Shown: positions 1 through 5,004, counted from the stretch's first letter. The stretch: 5,133 bases of DNA from an uncultured Eubacteriales bacterium (GCA_900322105.1 ONYV01000109.1:1-5133), one strand, 5' to 3'. Numbers and translations: made by a program. The notes: generated from the sequence alone by a model not told the origin.

Positions 1-1
1 T

Positions 2-982
2 TCCAGTAAGAATATTGTGGAAGTTCTTTTACAGAGAATCGAGGATACCAAAACGGAAATCAAGCTACTCAATCGTCAGCGTATCAATGATATTAAAAAG
101 CACCCTGAAAGAGAAGATATGTTTGCCGAAATATACGATGAACAAATTGACGATCTGACTATGCAGATAGAGGGATTTAAGAAGCAGATACAGATAGCAA
201 CGGACAAGCACAACGCAATCATTCAGATGAACCGCACAGCCAAAACGGTAATTGAGGTATTCGATGCGATCATCAAGAAAAAATCTCTGACAAAGGTAGA
301 TGTCGATTTTATCATTGACAGGATAGATGTTTACAAAGACCATATCGACATCAGACTGAAATCCGATATTGATACGCTCCTGAGAACAGGTGTCCCGGAG
401 GAATTGCAGGTTGAGCAGGAGGTAGCCGCCGTAAATTTTAATTCAGGCACTAAGAAATCCGAAATACTCACACCATTCGCCCGGGTTCGCACAAGCAAGG
501 GCGAAATTCTTAGTGTCAATATTATCAGTGAGGGCGACCCGCTGGAAATATTCACAGACACCAACGGGGAAGTTATTTTCAAGAAATACTCACCGATCGG
601 AGAGTTGTCAAACTTTGCGGAACAGTATGCAGAGGTGTTGAGCAAAACGCTGAAACAGCCCGTACTCATCAGCGACAACGACCATATTGTTGCAGCGGCA
701 GGCATTTCCAAAAAAGAAGTGCTGGAGCGCCGCATTTCACCGATGTTAGAGGAGATGATCGCAGAGCGCAGGTCATTTGTGTCATCACAGGACAGTCAGA
801 AGCAGCTTTTGCCGATCGAGGGGATTGCAAAAAGCGCATCCCTCATGTATCCGATCATCTCATCAGGTGATGTGACAGGCTCTGTCATCATTCTGCACAC
901 AGATGACAACAAGTTCCCCACAGAAACCGAAACCAAACTCCTCCAAACCGCCGCCGCCTTTCTCTCCAAACAAACCGAATAA
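2..982 (+). CDS. Large serine recombinase C-terminus fused in frame to SpoVT C-terminal (GAF) region, 5' partial
   Basis: The frame is open to the left edge (residues SSKNI precede the GTG at 17), so the gene starts outside the window and that GTG is not the true start. Counting from it, residues 1-75 are a charged, heptad-like coiled coil and residues 76-122 contain LTKVDVDFIIDRIDVYKDHIDI, interrupted here only by normal family variation; both fit the C-terminal part of clostridial large serine recombinases, which cut and rejoin DNA at attachment sites. Catalytic serine and zinc-ribbon domains would lie upstream, unseen. From about residue 171 the sequence becomes SpoVT: EGDPLEIF, GEVIFKKYSPI and a GAF domain ending TAAAFLSKQ. 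SpoVT's N-terminal DNA-binding half is missing. I infer an element inserted in spoVT with the recombinase reading through the junction. The SpoVT match is secure; the recombinase assignment is strong but rests on the C-terminal region only. Whether the hybrid protein is functional is unknown. Confidence 0.85.
   Translation, partial: SSKNIVEVLLQRIEDTKTEIKLLNRQRINDIKKHPEREDMFAEIYDEQIDDLTMQIEGFKKQIQIATDKHNAIIQMNRTAKTVIEVFDAIIKKKSLTKVDVDFIIDRIDVYKDHIDIRLKSDIDTLLRTGVPEELQVEQEVAAVNFNSGTKKSEILTPFARVRTSKGEILSVNIISEGDPLEIFTDTNGEVIFKKYSPIGELSNFAEQYAEVLSKTLKQPVLISDNDHIVAAAGISKKEVLERRISPMLEEMIAERRSFVSSQDSQKQLLPIEGIAKSASLMYPIISSGDVTGSVIILHTDDNKFPTETETKLLQTAAAFLSKQTE
513..561. other. Probable attachment-site junction (attL or attR) inside spoVT
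   Basis: Similarity to SpoVT begins at about 527-532 and recombinase-type sequence ends just before it, so the crossover should lie near 525-545. An imperfect dyad surrounds this point: GTGTC at 513-517 and GACAC at 557-561, with AATATT at 518-523 and 547-552, the latter pair centred on position 535 inside GAGGGCGACCC. Serine recombinases act on imperfect dyads of about 40-50 bp with a two-base central crossover, so size and place fit. The dyad arms are not equally spaced (the outer pair is offset by four bases) and a hybrid site need not be symmetrical, so the exact crossover is a guess. Confidence 0.45.
530..982 (+). pseudogene. spoVT: 3' part of spoVT, separated from its promoter and DNA-binding half
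   Basis: This part aligns by eye with Bacillus subtilis SpoVT, a forespore regulator of about 178 residues, from roughly its residue 30 (EGDPLEIF) to the C-terminus, giving about 150 residues. It keeps the last strands of the AbrB-like swapped-hairpin fold (GEVIFKKYSPIGEL) and the full GAF-like ligand domain (PVLISDNDHIVAAAGISKK, SPMLEEM, GSVIILH, TAAAFLSKQ). The missing N-terminus holds the LGRVVIPKEIR-type segment that contacts DNA, so this copy cannot act as a normal SpoVT unless the element excises and rejoins the halves. The frame is intact to the TAA at 980-982 with no decay, which argues for recent or reversible interruption. The 5' half should lie at the far end of the element, outside the window. 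Confidence 0.8.
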
Positions 983-986
983 CCGC

Positions 987-1048
987 CGCAGGCAGTGTAG
1001 AGCCTGCGCCTGCGACCATCGCCCACAAGGCGCATGGGCGCGTGCGCC
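987..1048. repeat. Two GC-rich hairpins directly after the spoVT stop codon
   Basis: The first is CGCAGGC (987-993) with GCCTGCG (1002-1008), a perfect 7-bp stem with an 8-base loop starting four bases after the stop codon. The second is GGCGCA (1029-1034) with TGCGCC (1043-1048), a 6-bp stem with an 8-base loop. Together with the hairpin at 1049-1079 they make three stem-loops in under 100 bases. This resembles a dispersed REP-like palindromic element or a complex 3' end structure; I cannot tell which without seeing other copies in the genome. Confidence 0.5.
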
Positions 1049-1079
1049 GTATCTGTCCCCCTTCAGGGGGGACAGATAC
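1049..1079 (+). terminator. Strong hairpin, probable transcription terminator of the recombinase-spoVT unit
   Basis: GTATCTGTCCCCC (1049-1061) pairs perfectly with GGGGGACAGATAC (1067-1079): a 13-bp stem with a 5-base loop. It lies 66 bases after the stop codon. The downstream sequence is only moderately T-rich (TCTTCAGTTCTTT), so it is not a textbook intrinsic terminator, but the stem is very stable. It could instead be part of a repeated palindromic element. Confidence 0.5.
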
Positions 1080-1095
1080 TCTTCAGTTCTTTAGT

Positions 1096-1140
1096 TGTGG
1101 TAGGGGAGTTGGTAGGGGGGTTGGTAGGGGAGTTGGTAGA
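1096..1140. repeat. 12-bp G-rich tandem repeat
   Basis: The unit GTTGGTAGGGGA occurs at 1108-1119 (last base G) and 1120-1131, preceded by a copy with two differences at 1096-1107 and followed by a partial copy at 1132-1140. Runs of four to six G recur every 12 bases, with a further GGGGG at 1150-1154, so the plus strand could form a G-quadruplex. The GTTGGTA part of the unit is the same motif that starts the hairpin repeats immediately downstream, which suggests one array arose from the other by slippage. Confidence 0.75.
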
Positions 1141-1275
1141 TTTTTTACCGGGGGTGGTAAATTTTTTACCAACTCTAAAATTCGTGTCGGTAGATTTTTT
1201 ACCAGCTCTGATATTCGTGTCGGTACCGTTTTGTTACCGACTCTTTTCATTTTGTCGGCAGATTTTTTTACCGAC
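1132..1275. repeat. Degenerate tandem array of GTCGGTA...TACCGAC hairpin units, period about 33 bp
   Basis: Five units share a 5' arm like GTCGGTA, a T-rich centre and a 3' arm like TACCGAC: 1132-1149, 1154-1173, 1186-1206, 1219-1241 and 1254-1275. The last three start 33 and 35 bases apart. The linker between the second, third and fourth units is conserved (CTCTAAAATTCGTG against CTCTGATATTCGTG). Arms range from 4 to 7 bp; the best is unit four, with GTCGGTA at 1219-1225 and TACCGAC at 1235-1241. The T-runs lie inside the loops rather than after the stems, so these are not ordinary terminators. No function is known to me; protein-binding DNA sites or RNA stem-loops are both possible. Confidence 0.7.
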
Positions 1276-1728
1276 TGATCGTGATCTTTATCGATCACAT
1301 CATTATCTGTACGCAGTGTTCATATGATGACCGAATGTTCGATCATACTTGTCTGCGTTTTCTCGTCAAGTATCATCTGACGAGGGGCTTGCTCTTATGT
1401 GCTTCACACTCAGAAGCTTTCTGTCCGAATTATCAAAAAATAACTTGCGGCGGACTGCCGCAGTGAAAAAATATGGCAAGCCGTTACTTTATCAAATCAT
1501 GCATCGTAAAAACAATGCTAAAACTGCTTTACTCACAAAAGCAAATGATCGGACAGCGAAATGATCCATCGATCACATGGATATTCAATCACGGACTATC
1601 ATCAGTCCTCAAAAGCATCAGGATATAAAAATCCCCTTTCACCCAACCCTCATAAAACAGAACAATTCGACCTCAAAAGGTCGAAATCTGAAAAAATATC
1701 ACATTCGTACAGGCTCTGCGCCGCCGCC
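1276..1728. other. Non-coding, hairpin-rich stretch with no supported gene
   Basis: No reading frame here has a recognisable product, a good ribosome binding site and a plausible length. Short inverted repeats are frequent: GTGATC/GATCAC (1281-1298), TGCGGC/GCCGCA (1446-1462), ATCCAT/ATGGAT (1564-1582), GGACT/AGTCC (1593-1608) and TTCGACCT/AGGTCGAA (1666-1685). Two partly exclusive stems overlap at 1341-1384: GATCATACTTG with CAAGTATCATC (one mismatch), and CTCGTC with GACGAG. The 11-mer ATCGATCACAT occurs directly repeated at 1290-1300 and 1568-1578. This could be decayed mobile-element sequence or an unrecognised structured RNA. Confidence 0.5.
1666..1685. promoter_or_regulatory. Perfect 8-bp inverted repeat upstream of the acyl-CoA synthetase promoter
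   Basis: TTCGACCT (1666-1673) and AGGTCGAA (1678-1685) flank a 4-base loop and end 43 bases before the -35 box. It could be an operator for a dimeric regulator, or a weak terminator for minus-strand transcription, where TTGTTCTGTTTTA follows the stem. Nothing here decides between them. Confidence 0.35.
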
Positions 1729-1757
1729 TTGACATGGGGCGGGGGATGTGGTAAACT
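1729..1757 (+). promoter_or_regulatory. Sigma-A-type promoter for the acyl-CoA synthetase gene
   Basis: A perfect -35 TTGACA (1729-1734) is followed after 17 bases by TAAACT (1752-1757), four of six matches to TATAAT, with an extended -10 TGG just before it. Transcription should start near 1764, giving a leader of about 83 bases before the start codon at 1847. Confidence 0.7.
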
Positions 1758-1832
1758 GACAGGAGGTTTTGGTGGGTTTGTGTGAATCGCTGAAACGGAA
1801 GATGAGCAGGTTCAATAGAACTGCTTGAAAAA

Positions 1833-1838
1833 AAGGAG
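1833..1838 (+). promoter_or_regulatory. Ribosome binding site of the acyl-CoA synthetase
   Basis: AAGGAG lies 8 bases before the ATG at 1847, which supports that start over the internal methionines. Confidence 0.85.
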
Positions 1839-1846
1839 ATGCTTTT

Positions 1847-3529
1847 ATGCTGCTTGACAGATTTGTACCACGCATTGACTTTGACTCTTATGAGGACTTC
1901 AAAAAAAATTATAGCGTTCATTTCCCGGATAACTTTAATTTTGGGTTCGATATCGTAGACGAATGGGCAAAACAGGACGAAACCAAAAAAGCGCTTGTCT
2001 GGTGTGACGATCATGACAATGAAAAGGTCTTTACGTTCAAAGAGATCAGCCTGCTTTCCAATAAAGCGGCTAACTACTTCAAAAGTATCGGCATTCAAAA
2101 AGGCGATGTCGTGATGATGATACTTCGTCGGCGGTGGGAATACTGGATCTGCGCTGTGGCACTGCATAAACTCGGTGCGATCATCATTCCCAGCACTTTG
2201 CAGCTTACCAAAAAAGATATCGTCTATCGGGGCAACGCCGCTAAAGTAAAAGCGATCGTGTGCGTCAATGATGATTTTGTGATATCTCAGGTGGAACAGG
2301 CGATGCCCTCTGTGCCGACACTGCATACGAGGATCGTTGTCGGTGAAGCTCGTGACGGCTGGCGCTTCTTTGAAGATGAGATCGAACCGATGAGCGATAT
2401 CTTCCCTCGTCCCACAGGGAGTGAAGCAACGAACTGTAACGATATTATGACAGTGTATTTCACATCGGGAACGGAAGGTATGCCGAAGATGATACAGCAT
2501 AACTTCGTTCACCCCCTTGGACATATCGTCACCGCAAAATACTGGCAGCGTGTGCAGGAAAATAAACTGCATATGAGCGTGAGCGATTCGGGCTGGGCGA
2601 AATTCGGATGGGGCAAGATCTACGGTCAGTGGATCTGCGGCGCAGTCGTCTTTGCCTATGATATGGAAAAATTCGTGCCTGCAAAGCTCCTTGAAAAAAT
2701 GTCAAAATATCGGCTCACGACTTTCTGTGCGCCGCCAACGATGTACCGCTTTATGCTGCTTGAGGATGTGGCACACTATGATCTGTCCTCTATTCAGCAC
2801 TACGCGACAGCAGGTGAACCGCTCAATGCAGAAGTCAATATGAAATGGCAGCGCCTGACAGGTCACAACATCTATCAGGGCTTCGGTCAGACAGAAGGTA
2901 CGGTGCTGCTTGCCGATTTTCAGTGGGATGATATCAAGATCGGTTCTTCGGGCAAGCCCTCTCCGCTGTATGATATCCGCCTGCTCGGCAGTGACGGAAA
3001 AGAAGTCGGCGTGGGTGAAGAAGGCTCTATCTGCGTTATGGACGTGAAAAACAATCCGCCTGCAGGTCTTTTCACAGGCTATTATCTCAATCCCGAAATG
3101 ACAAAGGAAAAGCTGCTCGGCGACTATTACGACACCTGCGATATGGCTTGGCGGGACAGTGAGGGCTATTACTGGTTTGTCGGCAGAAATGATGATGTTA
3201 TTAAATGCTCGGGCTACCGTATCGGACCGTTTGAGGTCGAAAGTGCGCTCATTGAGCATGATGCGGTGGTGGAATGCGCCATCACGGGCGTTCCCGATCC
3301 TGTCAGAGGTCAGGTCGTCAAAGCAACCATCGTTCTGAAAAAGAACTATGCGCCGACAGAAGCCCTCAAAAAAGAATTGCAGGATCATGTCAAGAAAACT
3401 ACCGCTCCTTACAAATACCCTCGTGTCATCGAATTTGTGGACGAACTGCCAAAAACGTTCAGCGGCAAGATCAAGCGCGCTCAGATTCGTCATGAGGATG
3501 AGGACGCCATCAGAGTAAAGGATGAATAA
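1847..3529 (+). CDS. Acyl-CoA synthetase (AMP-forming), ANL superfamily, medium-chain/ACSM-like
   Basis: A cytoplasmic enzyme that activates a carboxylic acid with ATP to an acyl-adenylate and transfers the acyl group to coenzyme A. At 560 residues it is full length for the acetyl/medium-chain acyl-CoA synthetase group. Visible core motifs: the ATP-binding loop YFTSGTEGMPK (204-214), APPTMYR (295-301), the adenylate-binding YQGFGQTE (343-350), the ribose-binding aspartate in YDTCD (D432), the domain hinge GRNDDVIKCSGYRIGP (446-461), and PKTFSGKIKR (535-544), with K541 the expected catalytic lysine. Nothing essential seems missing. It has its own promoter, ribosome binding site and terminator and so appears monocistronic. 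The substrate cannot be read from sequence; short or branched-chain acids are plausible because rumen ruminococci need such acids, but that is inference. Other ANL roles, such as aryl-CoA ligase, cannot be excluded. Confidence 0.93.
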   Translation: MLLDRFVPRIDFDSYEDFKKNYSVHFPDNFNFGFDIVDEWAKQDETKKALVWCDDHDNEKVFTFKEISLLSNKAANYFKSIGIQKGDVVMMILRRRWEYWICAVALHKLGAIIIPSTLQLTKKDIVYRGNAAKVKAIVCVNDDFVISQVEQAMPSVPTLHTRIVVGEARDGWRFFEDEIEPMSDIFPRPTGSEATNCNDIMTVYFTSGTEGMPKMIQHNFVHPLGHIVTAKYWQRVQENKLHMSVSDSGWAKFGWGKIYGQWICGAVVFAYDMEKFVPAKLLEKMSKYRLTTFCAPPTMYRFMLLEDVAHYDLSSIQHYATAGEPLNAEVNMKWQRLTGHNIYQGFGQTEGTVLLADFQWDDIKIGSSGKPSPLYDIRLLGSDGKEVGVGEEGSICVMDVKNNPPAGLFTGYYLNPEMTKEKLLGDYYDTCDMAWRDSEGYYWFVGRNDDVIKCSGYRIGPFEVESALIEHDAVVECAITGVPDPVRGQVVKATIVLKKNYAPTEALKKELQDHVKKTTAPYKYPRVIEFVDELPKTFSGKIKRAQIRHEDEDAIRVKDE

Positions 3530-3557
3530 GCTCCGGTTTTCCGCAGTAAAAAACAGT

Positions 3558-3594
3558 GACCTTTCCGTTTGTTTTCGGAAAGGTCTTTTGTTTT
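3558..3594 (+). terminator. Intrinsic terminator, probably bidirectional, between convergent genes
   Basis: GACCTTTCCG (3558-3567) pairs perfectly with CGGAAAGGTC (3576-3585) around an 8-base T-rich loop, followed by TTTTGTTTT. It lies 28 bases after the synthetase stop codon. Read on the minus strand, the same stem is followed by ACTGTTTTTT, so it can also end transcripts of the convergent membrane-protein gene whose stop is at 3685. Confidence 0.9.
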
Positions 3595-3684
3595 GGGATG
3601 GTGTGATGTGTATCGGGGTCTTGCGGTTTGGCGGATATAGATCAGGGATAGGATGTGCGGCAGGGGTATCGTTTTTGCTGCCGG

Positions 3685-4671
3685 TCATAAGCCCTGAATG
3701 ACCGATATCAGCATCATCAAAAATCCTGCGCCGCCCATCGTGAAAAATCCTGTGCCGACGATCGTGATGACATGAGAGGCAAATTTTCGATTCGGGTCGT
3801 AAAATATTTCGGGATGCTCGGGGTCGATCATGATCTCATACCGTTCGTTAAGCTGCGGTATGCCGACGTTGGAATATTGAGCATCGTTTGAACGAAGACG
3901 CACACCGTTTGCGACATATTCATACACGGGACAGTAAACGGTGGTGGAAGCGCCAGATTCGTGATCGTAGTTCTCTTTCTCTAACAGTTCTACGCAGGTC
4001 GCCTGTACAGGAAAGGTGCATTGATGCTTTTTTCGGTTGGACAACACCACGTTTGCAACGATCATCACAGCCCCGATCATCATAAAAGGCATCATGACCA
4101 GCGGCATATAAACACGCTCGGAAATGTTTGCGAATGCCTGCGGATACAGCATCCCCAAAGCAGCGCACGCCAATATAAAAATGACGTCAGCGATCAGAAA
4201 GCGCTGCAGGTTCTTTTTCTTGTTTTCCGCAGTGGAAATAACATACACGGCAGCTCCTGAAATAATCTGGAACAGATACGGTATCAGCACCCAGAATTCT
4301 TTGAAAAACAGCGGCAATGCAAAATTCACCGTGCTGAAAACAAGAAACGTATAGAAAAAACGCTTTGCGTCTGCCGGCGCAGGGGCGGTCTGAAAGGCTT
4401 TATTCTTGGCAGCAGACGGACGCGCAGGGGCATTATACGGCATTTCGGGCGGATAGGCGTTTTGATCCTGCGCAGCAGAGCGGTACGGGTCGTTTTTGGG
4501 GGGAACGTCCGAATGTGAAAACGGAGCGTGTCCCTGATCGGATGCAAAAGAATCTGTATGTTGTTCGCCGCCAAGATCATCTCCCGATACACCGCCGAGC
4601 CAGCCGTCCTGTTCGGAGAAGCCAAAGGACAGGTCTTTCAGTGAGGTGTATTTTCTGTTGTTGTCATTCAT
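3685..4671 (-). CDS. Multi-spanning membrane protein with disordered N-terminus and DUF3592-like domain, function unknown
   Basis: The 328-residue protein has three parts. Residues 1-103 are polar and rich in Pro, Ala, Gln, Asp and Ser, probably disordered and cytoplasmic, with no signal peptide. About four hydrophobic segments follow (near 105-123, 126-146, 157-177 and 187-210). A soluble stretch (about 216-296) precedes a final membrane segment (about 300-326). The soluble part, with VQATCVELLE, VYCPVYEYVANG, LNERYEIMIDPEHPEIFYDP, has the pattern of DUF3592 proteins, where a two-stranded repeat ends in a Y-D-P-x-x-P/N motif flanked by membrane helices; the family's role is not established. 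The start is supported by AAAGGAG 8 bases upstream and by a promoter. It is convergent with the acyl-CoA synthetase and divergent from serC, so the neighbours give no functional clue. Membrane location is firm; the domain call is moderate and made by eye. Confidence 0.85.
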   Translation of the reverse strand: MNDNNRKYTSLKDLSFGFSEQDGWLGGVSGDDLGGEQHTDSFASDQGHAPFSHSDVPPKNDPYRSAAQDQNAYPPEMPYNAPARPSAAKNKAFQTAPAPADAKRFFYTFLVFSTVNFALPLFFKEFWVLIPYLFQIISGAAVYVISTAENKKKNLQRFLIADVIFILACAALGMLYPQAFANISERVYMPLVMMPFMMIGAVMIVANVVLSNRKKHQCTFPVQATCVELLEKENYDHESGASTTVYCPVYEYVANGVRLRSNDAQYSNVGIPQLNERYEIMIDPEHPEIFYDPNRKFASHVITIVGTGFFTMGGAGFLMMLISVIQGL

Positions 4672-4679
4672 GAATAAGG

Positions 4680-4686
4680 CTCCTTT
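4680..4686 (-). promoter_or_regulatory. Ribosome binding site of the membrane-protein gene
   Basis: Read on the minus strand, AAAGGAG lies 8 bases before the ATG at 4671-4669, fixing this start. Confidence 0.8.
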
Positions 4687-4705
4687 CGGGATGGTTTCTG
4701 ACGAT

Positions 4706-4735
4706 ATTATATCACAGCCGCGTCCTGCCCGACAA
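4706..4735 (-). promoter_or_regulatory. Promoter of the membrane-protein gene
   Basis: On the minus strand a perfect -10 TATAAT (4711-4706), preceded by an extended -10 TGA, lies 18 bases after TTGTCG (4735-4730), which matches four of six bases of the -35 consensus. Transcription would start near 4699, about 28 bases before the start codon. Confidence 0.7.
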
Positions 4736-4743
4736 GAGAAACG

Positions 4744-4755
4744 GAACGGATGTTC
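4744..4755. promoter_or_regulatory. LexA/DinR-like box
   Basis: GAAC-GGAT-GTTC matches the Gram-positive SOS box core GAAC-RNRY-GTTC, including the four central bases. The outer bases (G and T) do not match the preferred C and C/G. It lies 8 bp upstream of the membrane-protein -35 box and 137 bp upstream of the serC -35, so it would be better placed to act on the minus-strand gene. A chance match is possible. Confidence 0.3.
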
Positions 4756-4760
4756 TGTAT

Positions 4761-4775
4761 TTTTCCGTCGGAAAA
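4761..4775. repeat. Perfect palindrome TTTTCCG-T-CGGAAAA
   Basis: A 7-1-7 inverted repeat in the divergent promoter region, 26 bp upstream of the minus-strand -35 box. Possible operator, or a small hairpin; no regulator is recognised. Confidence 0.35.
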
Positions 4776-4836
4776 TGGCGTCTTTCTGAGAAAAAAAGTG
4801 CAGTTTACTTCAAAATGACGGTGAATTGTCATTGTT

Positions 4837-4888
4837 TTGCAAATTTTGCAGGAAAAATTGCAATTTTTGTCCGCTAATGTTGCATTTT
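4837..4888. promoter_or_regulatory. Cluster of TTGCA-type AT-rich palindromic sites upstream of serC
   Basis: TGCAAATTTTGCA (4838-4850) is a 6-1-6 palindrome, AAAAATTGCAATTTTT (4853-4868) is a perfect 16-bp palindrome, and TTGCATTTT follows at 4880-4888. The TTGC starts at 4837, 4858 and 4880 are 21 and 22 bp apart, or two helical turns, placing the sites on one face of the DNA and ending 4 bp before the serC -35 box. A transcription-factor array or an UP-like element is inferred; the regulator is unknown. Confidence 0.4.
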
Positions 4889-4892
4889 ACGA

Positions 4893-4921
4893 TTGACACG
4901 AAAAAAAAATTGCTCTATAAT
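4893..4921 (+). promoter_or_regulatory. Perfect-consensus sigma-A promoter of serC
   Basis: TTGACA (4893-4898), a 17-base spacer with a run of nine A, then TATAAT (4916-4921): both boxes and the spacing match the consensus exactly. Transcription should start near 4928, leaving a leader of about 77 bases. This predicts strong basal expression, so any control would have to act by repression or in the leader. Confidence 0.92.
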
Positions 4922-4941
4922 AGGGAAGTACGGCATATATA

Positions 4942-4971
4942 TGATAAACAGTCGGGTTTCCCTGTTTGTCA
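4942..4971 (+). promoter_or_regulatory. 10-bp stem-loop in the serC leader
   Basis: TGATAAACAG (4942-4951) pairs with CTGTTTGTCA (4962-4971) along all ten positions (one G-U) around a 10-base loop. It ends 16 bases before the ribosome binding site. No T-run follows, so it is not a terminator; it may stabilise the mRNA or bind a regulator. It has no T-box or other riboswitch motif that I recognise. Confidence 0.5.
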
Positions 4972-4987
4972 CCATGCTGAAAGAAAT

Positions 4988-4993
4988 AGGAGG
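4988..4993 (+). promoter_or_regulatory. Ribosome binding site of serC
   Basis: AGGAGG, a perfect match, lies 11 bases before the ATG at 5005; the spacing is slightly long, and the gap is purine-rich. Confidence 0.85.
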
Positions 4994-5004
4994 CAGAAGA
5001 AAAG

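Noticed and set aside
17..19. GTG as the start codon of the first gene
   Set aside because: The same frame is open to the window edge, no ribosome binding site precedes the GTG, and the protein there is already mid coiled-coil of a recombinase.
1132..1275. The array as a CRISPR
   Set aside because: The linkers between units are similar to one another instead of unique, the units are degenerate, and no cas gene is visible.
1349..1564. Small open frames in the 983-1846 gap (for example 1349-1564, 1561-1785, 1034-1327)
   Set aside because: They lack good ribosome binding sites, overlap repeats or hairpins, and encode nothing recognisable.
1673..2572. Long minus-strand open frame of 299 codons antisense to the acyl-CoA synthetase
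   Set aside because: It lies opposite a gene with complete catalytic motifs, has a His/Phe/Arg-rich composition typical of a shadow frame, and has no recognisable domain.
3658..3683. CGGCAG/CTGCCG inverted repeat as a terminator for the minus-strand gene
   Set aside because: The stem is only 6 bp with a 14-base loop and no T-run on the minus strand; the stem at 3558-3585 is a far better candidate.
2702..3688. Minus-strand open frame of 328 codons antisense to the synthetase and reaching past the terminator
   Set aside because: It reads through the bidirectional terminator, has no family resemblance, and mirrors the codon pattern of the real gene on the other strand.
4922..5004. T-box or known riboswitch in the serC leader
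   Set aside because: No T-box sequence, specifier-type stem or terminator/antiterminator pair is present; the leader is only about 77 bases.
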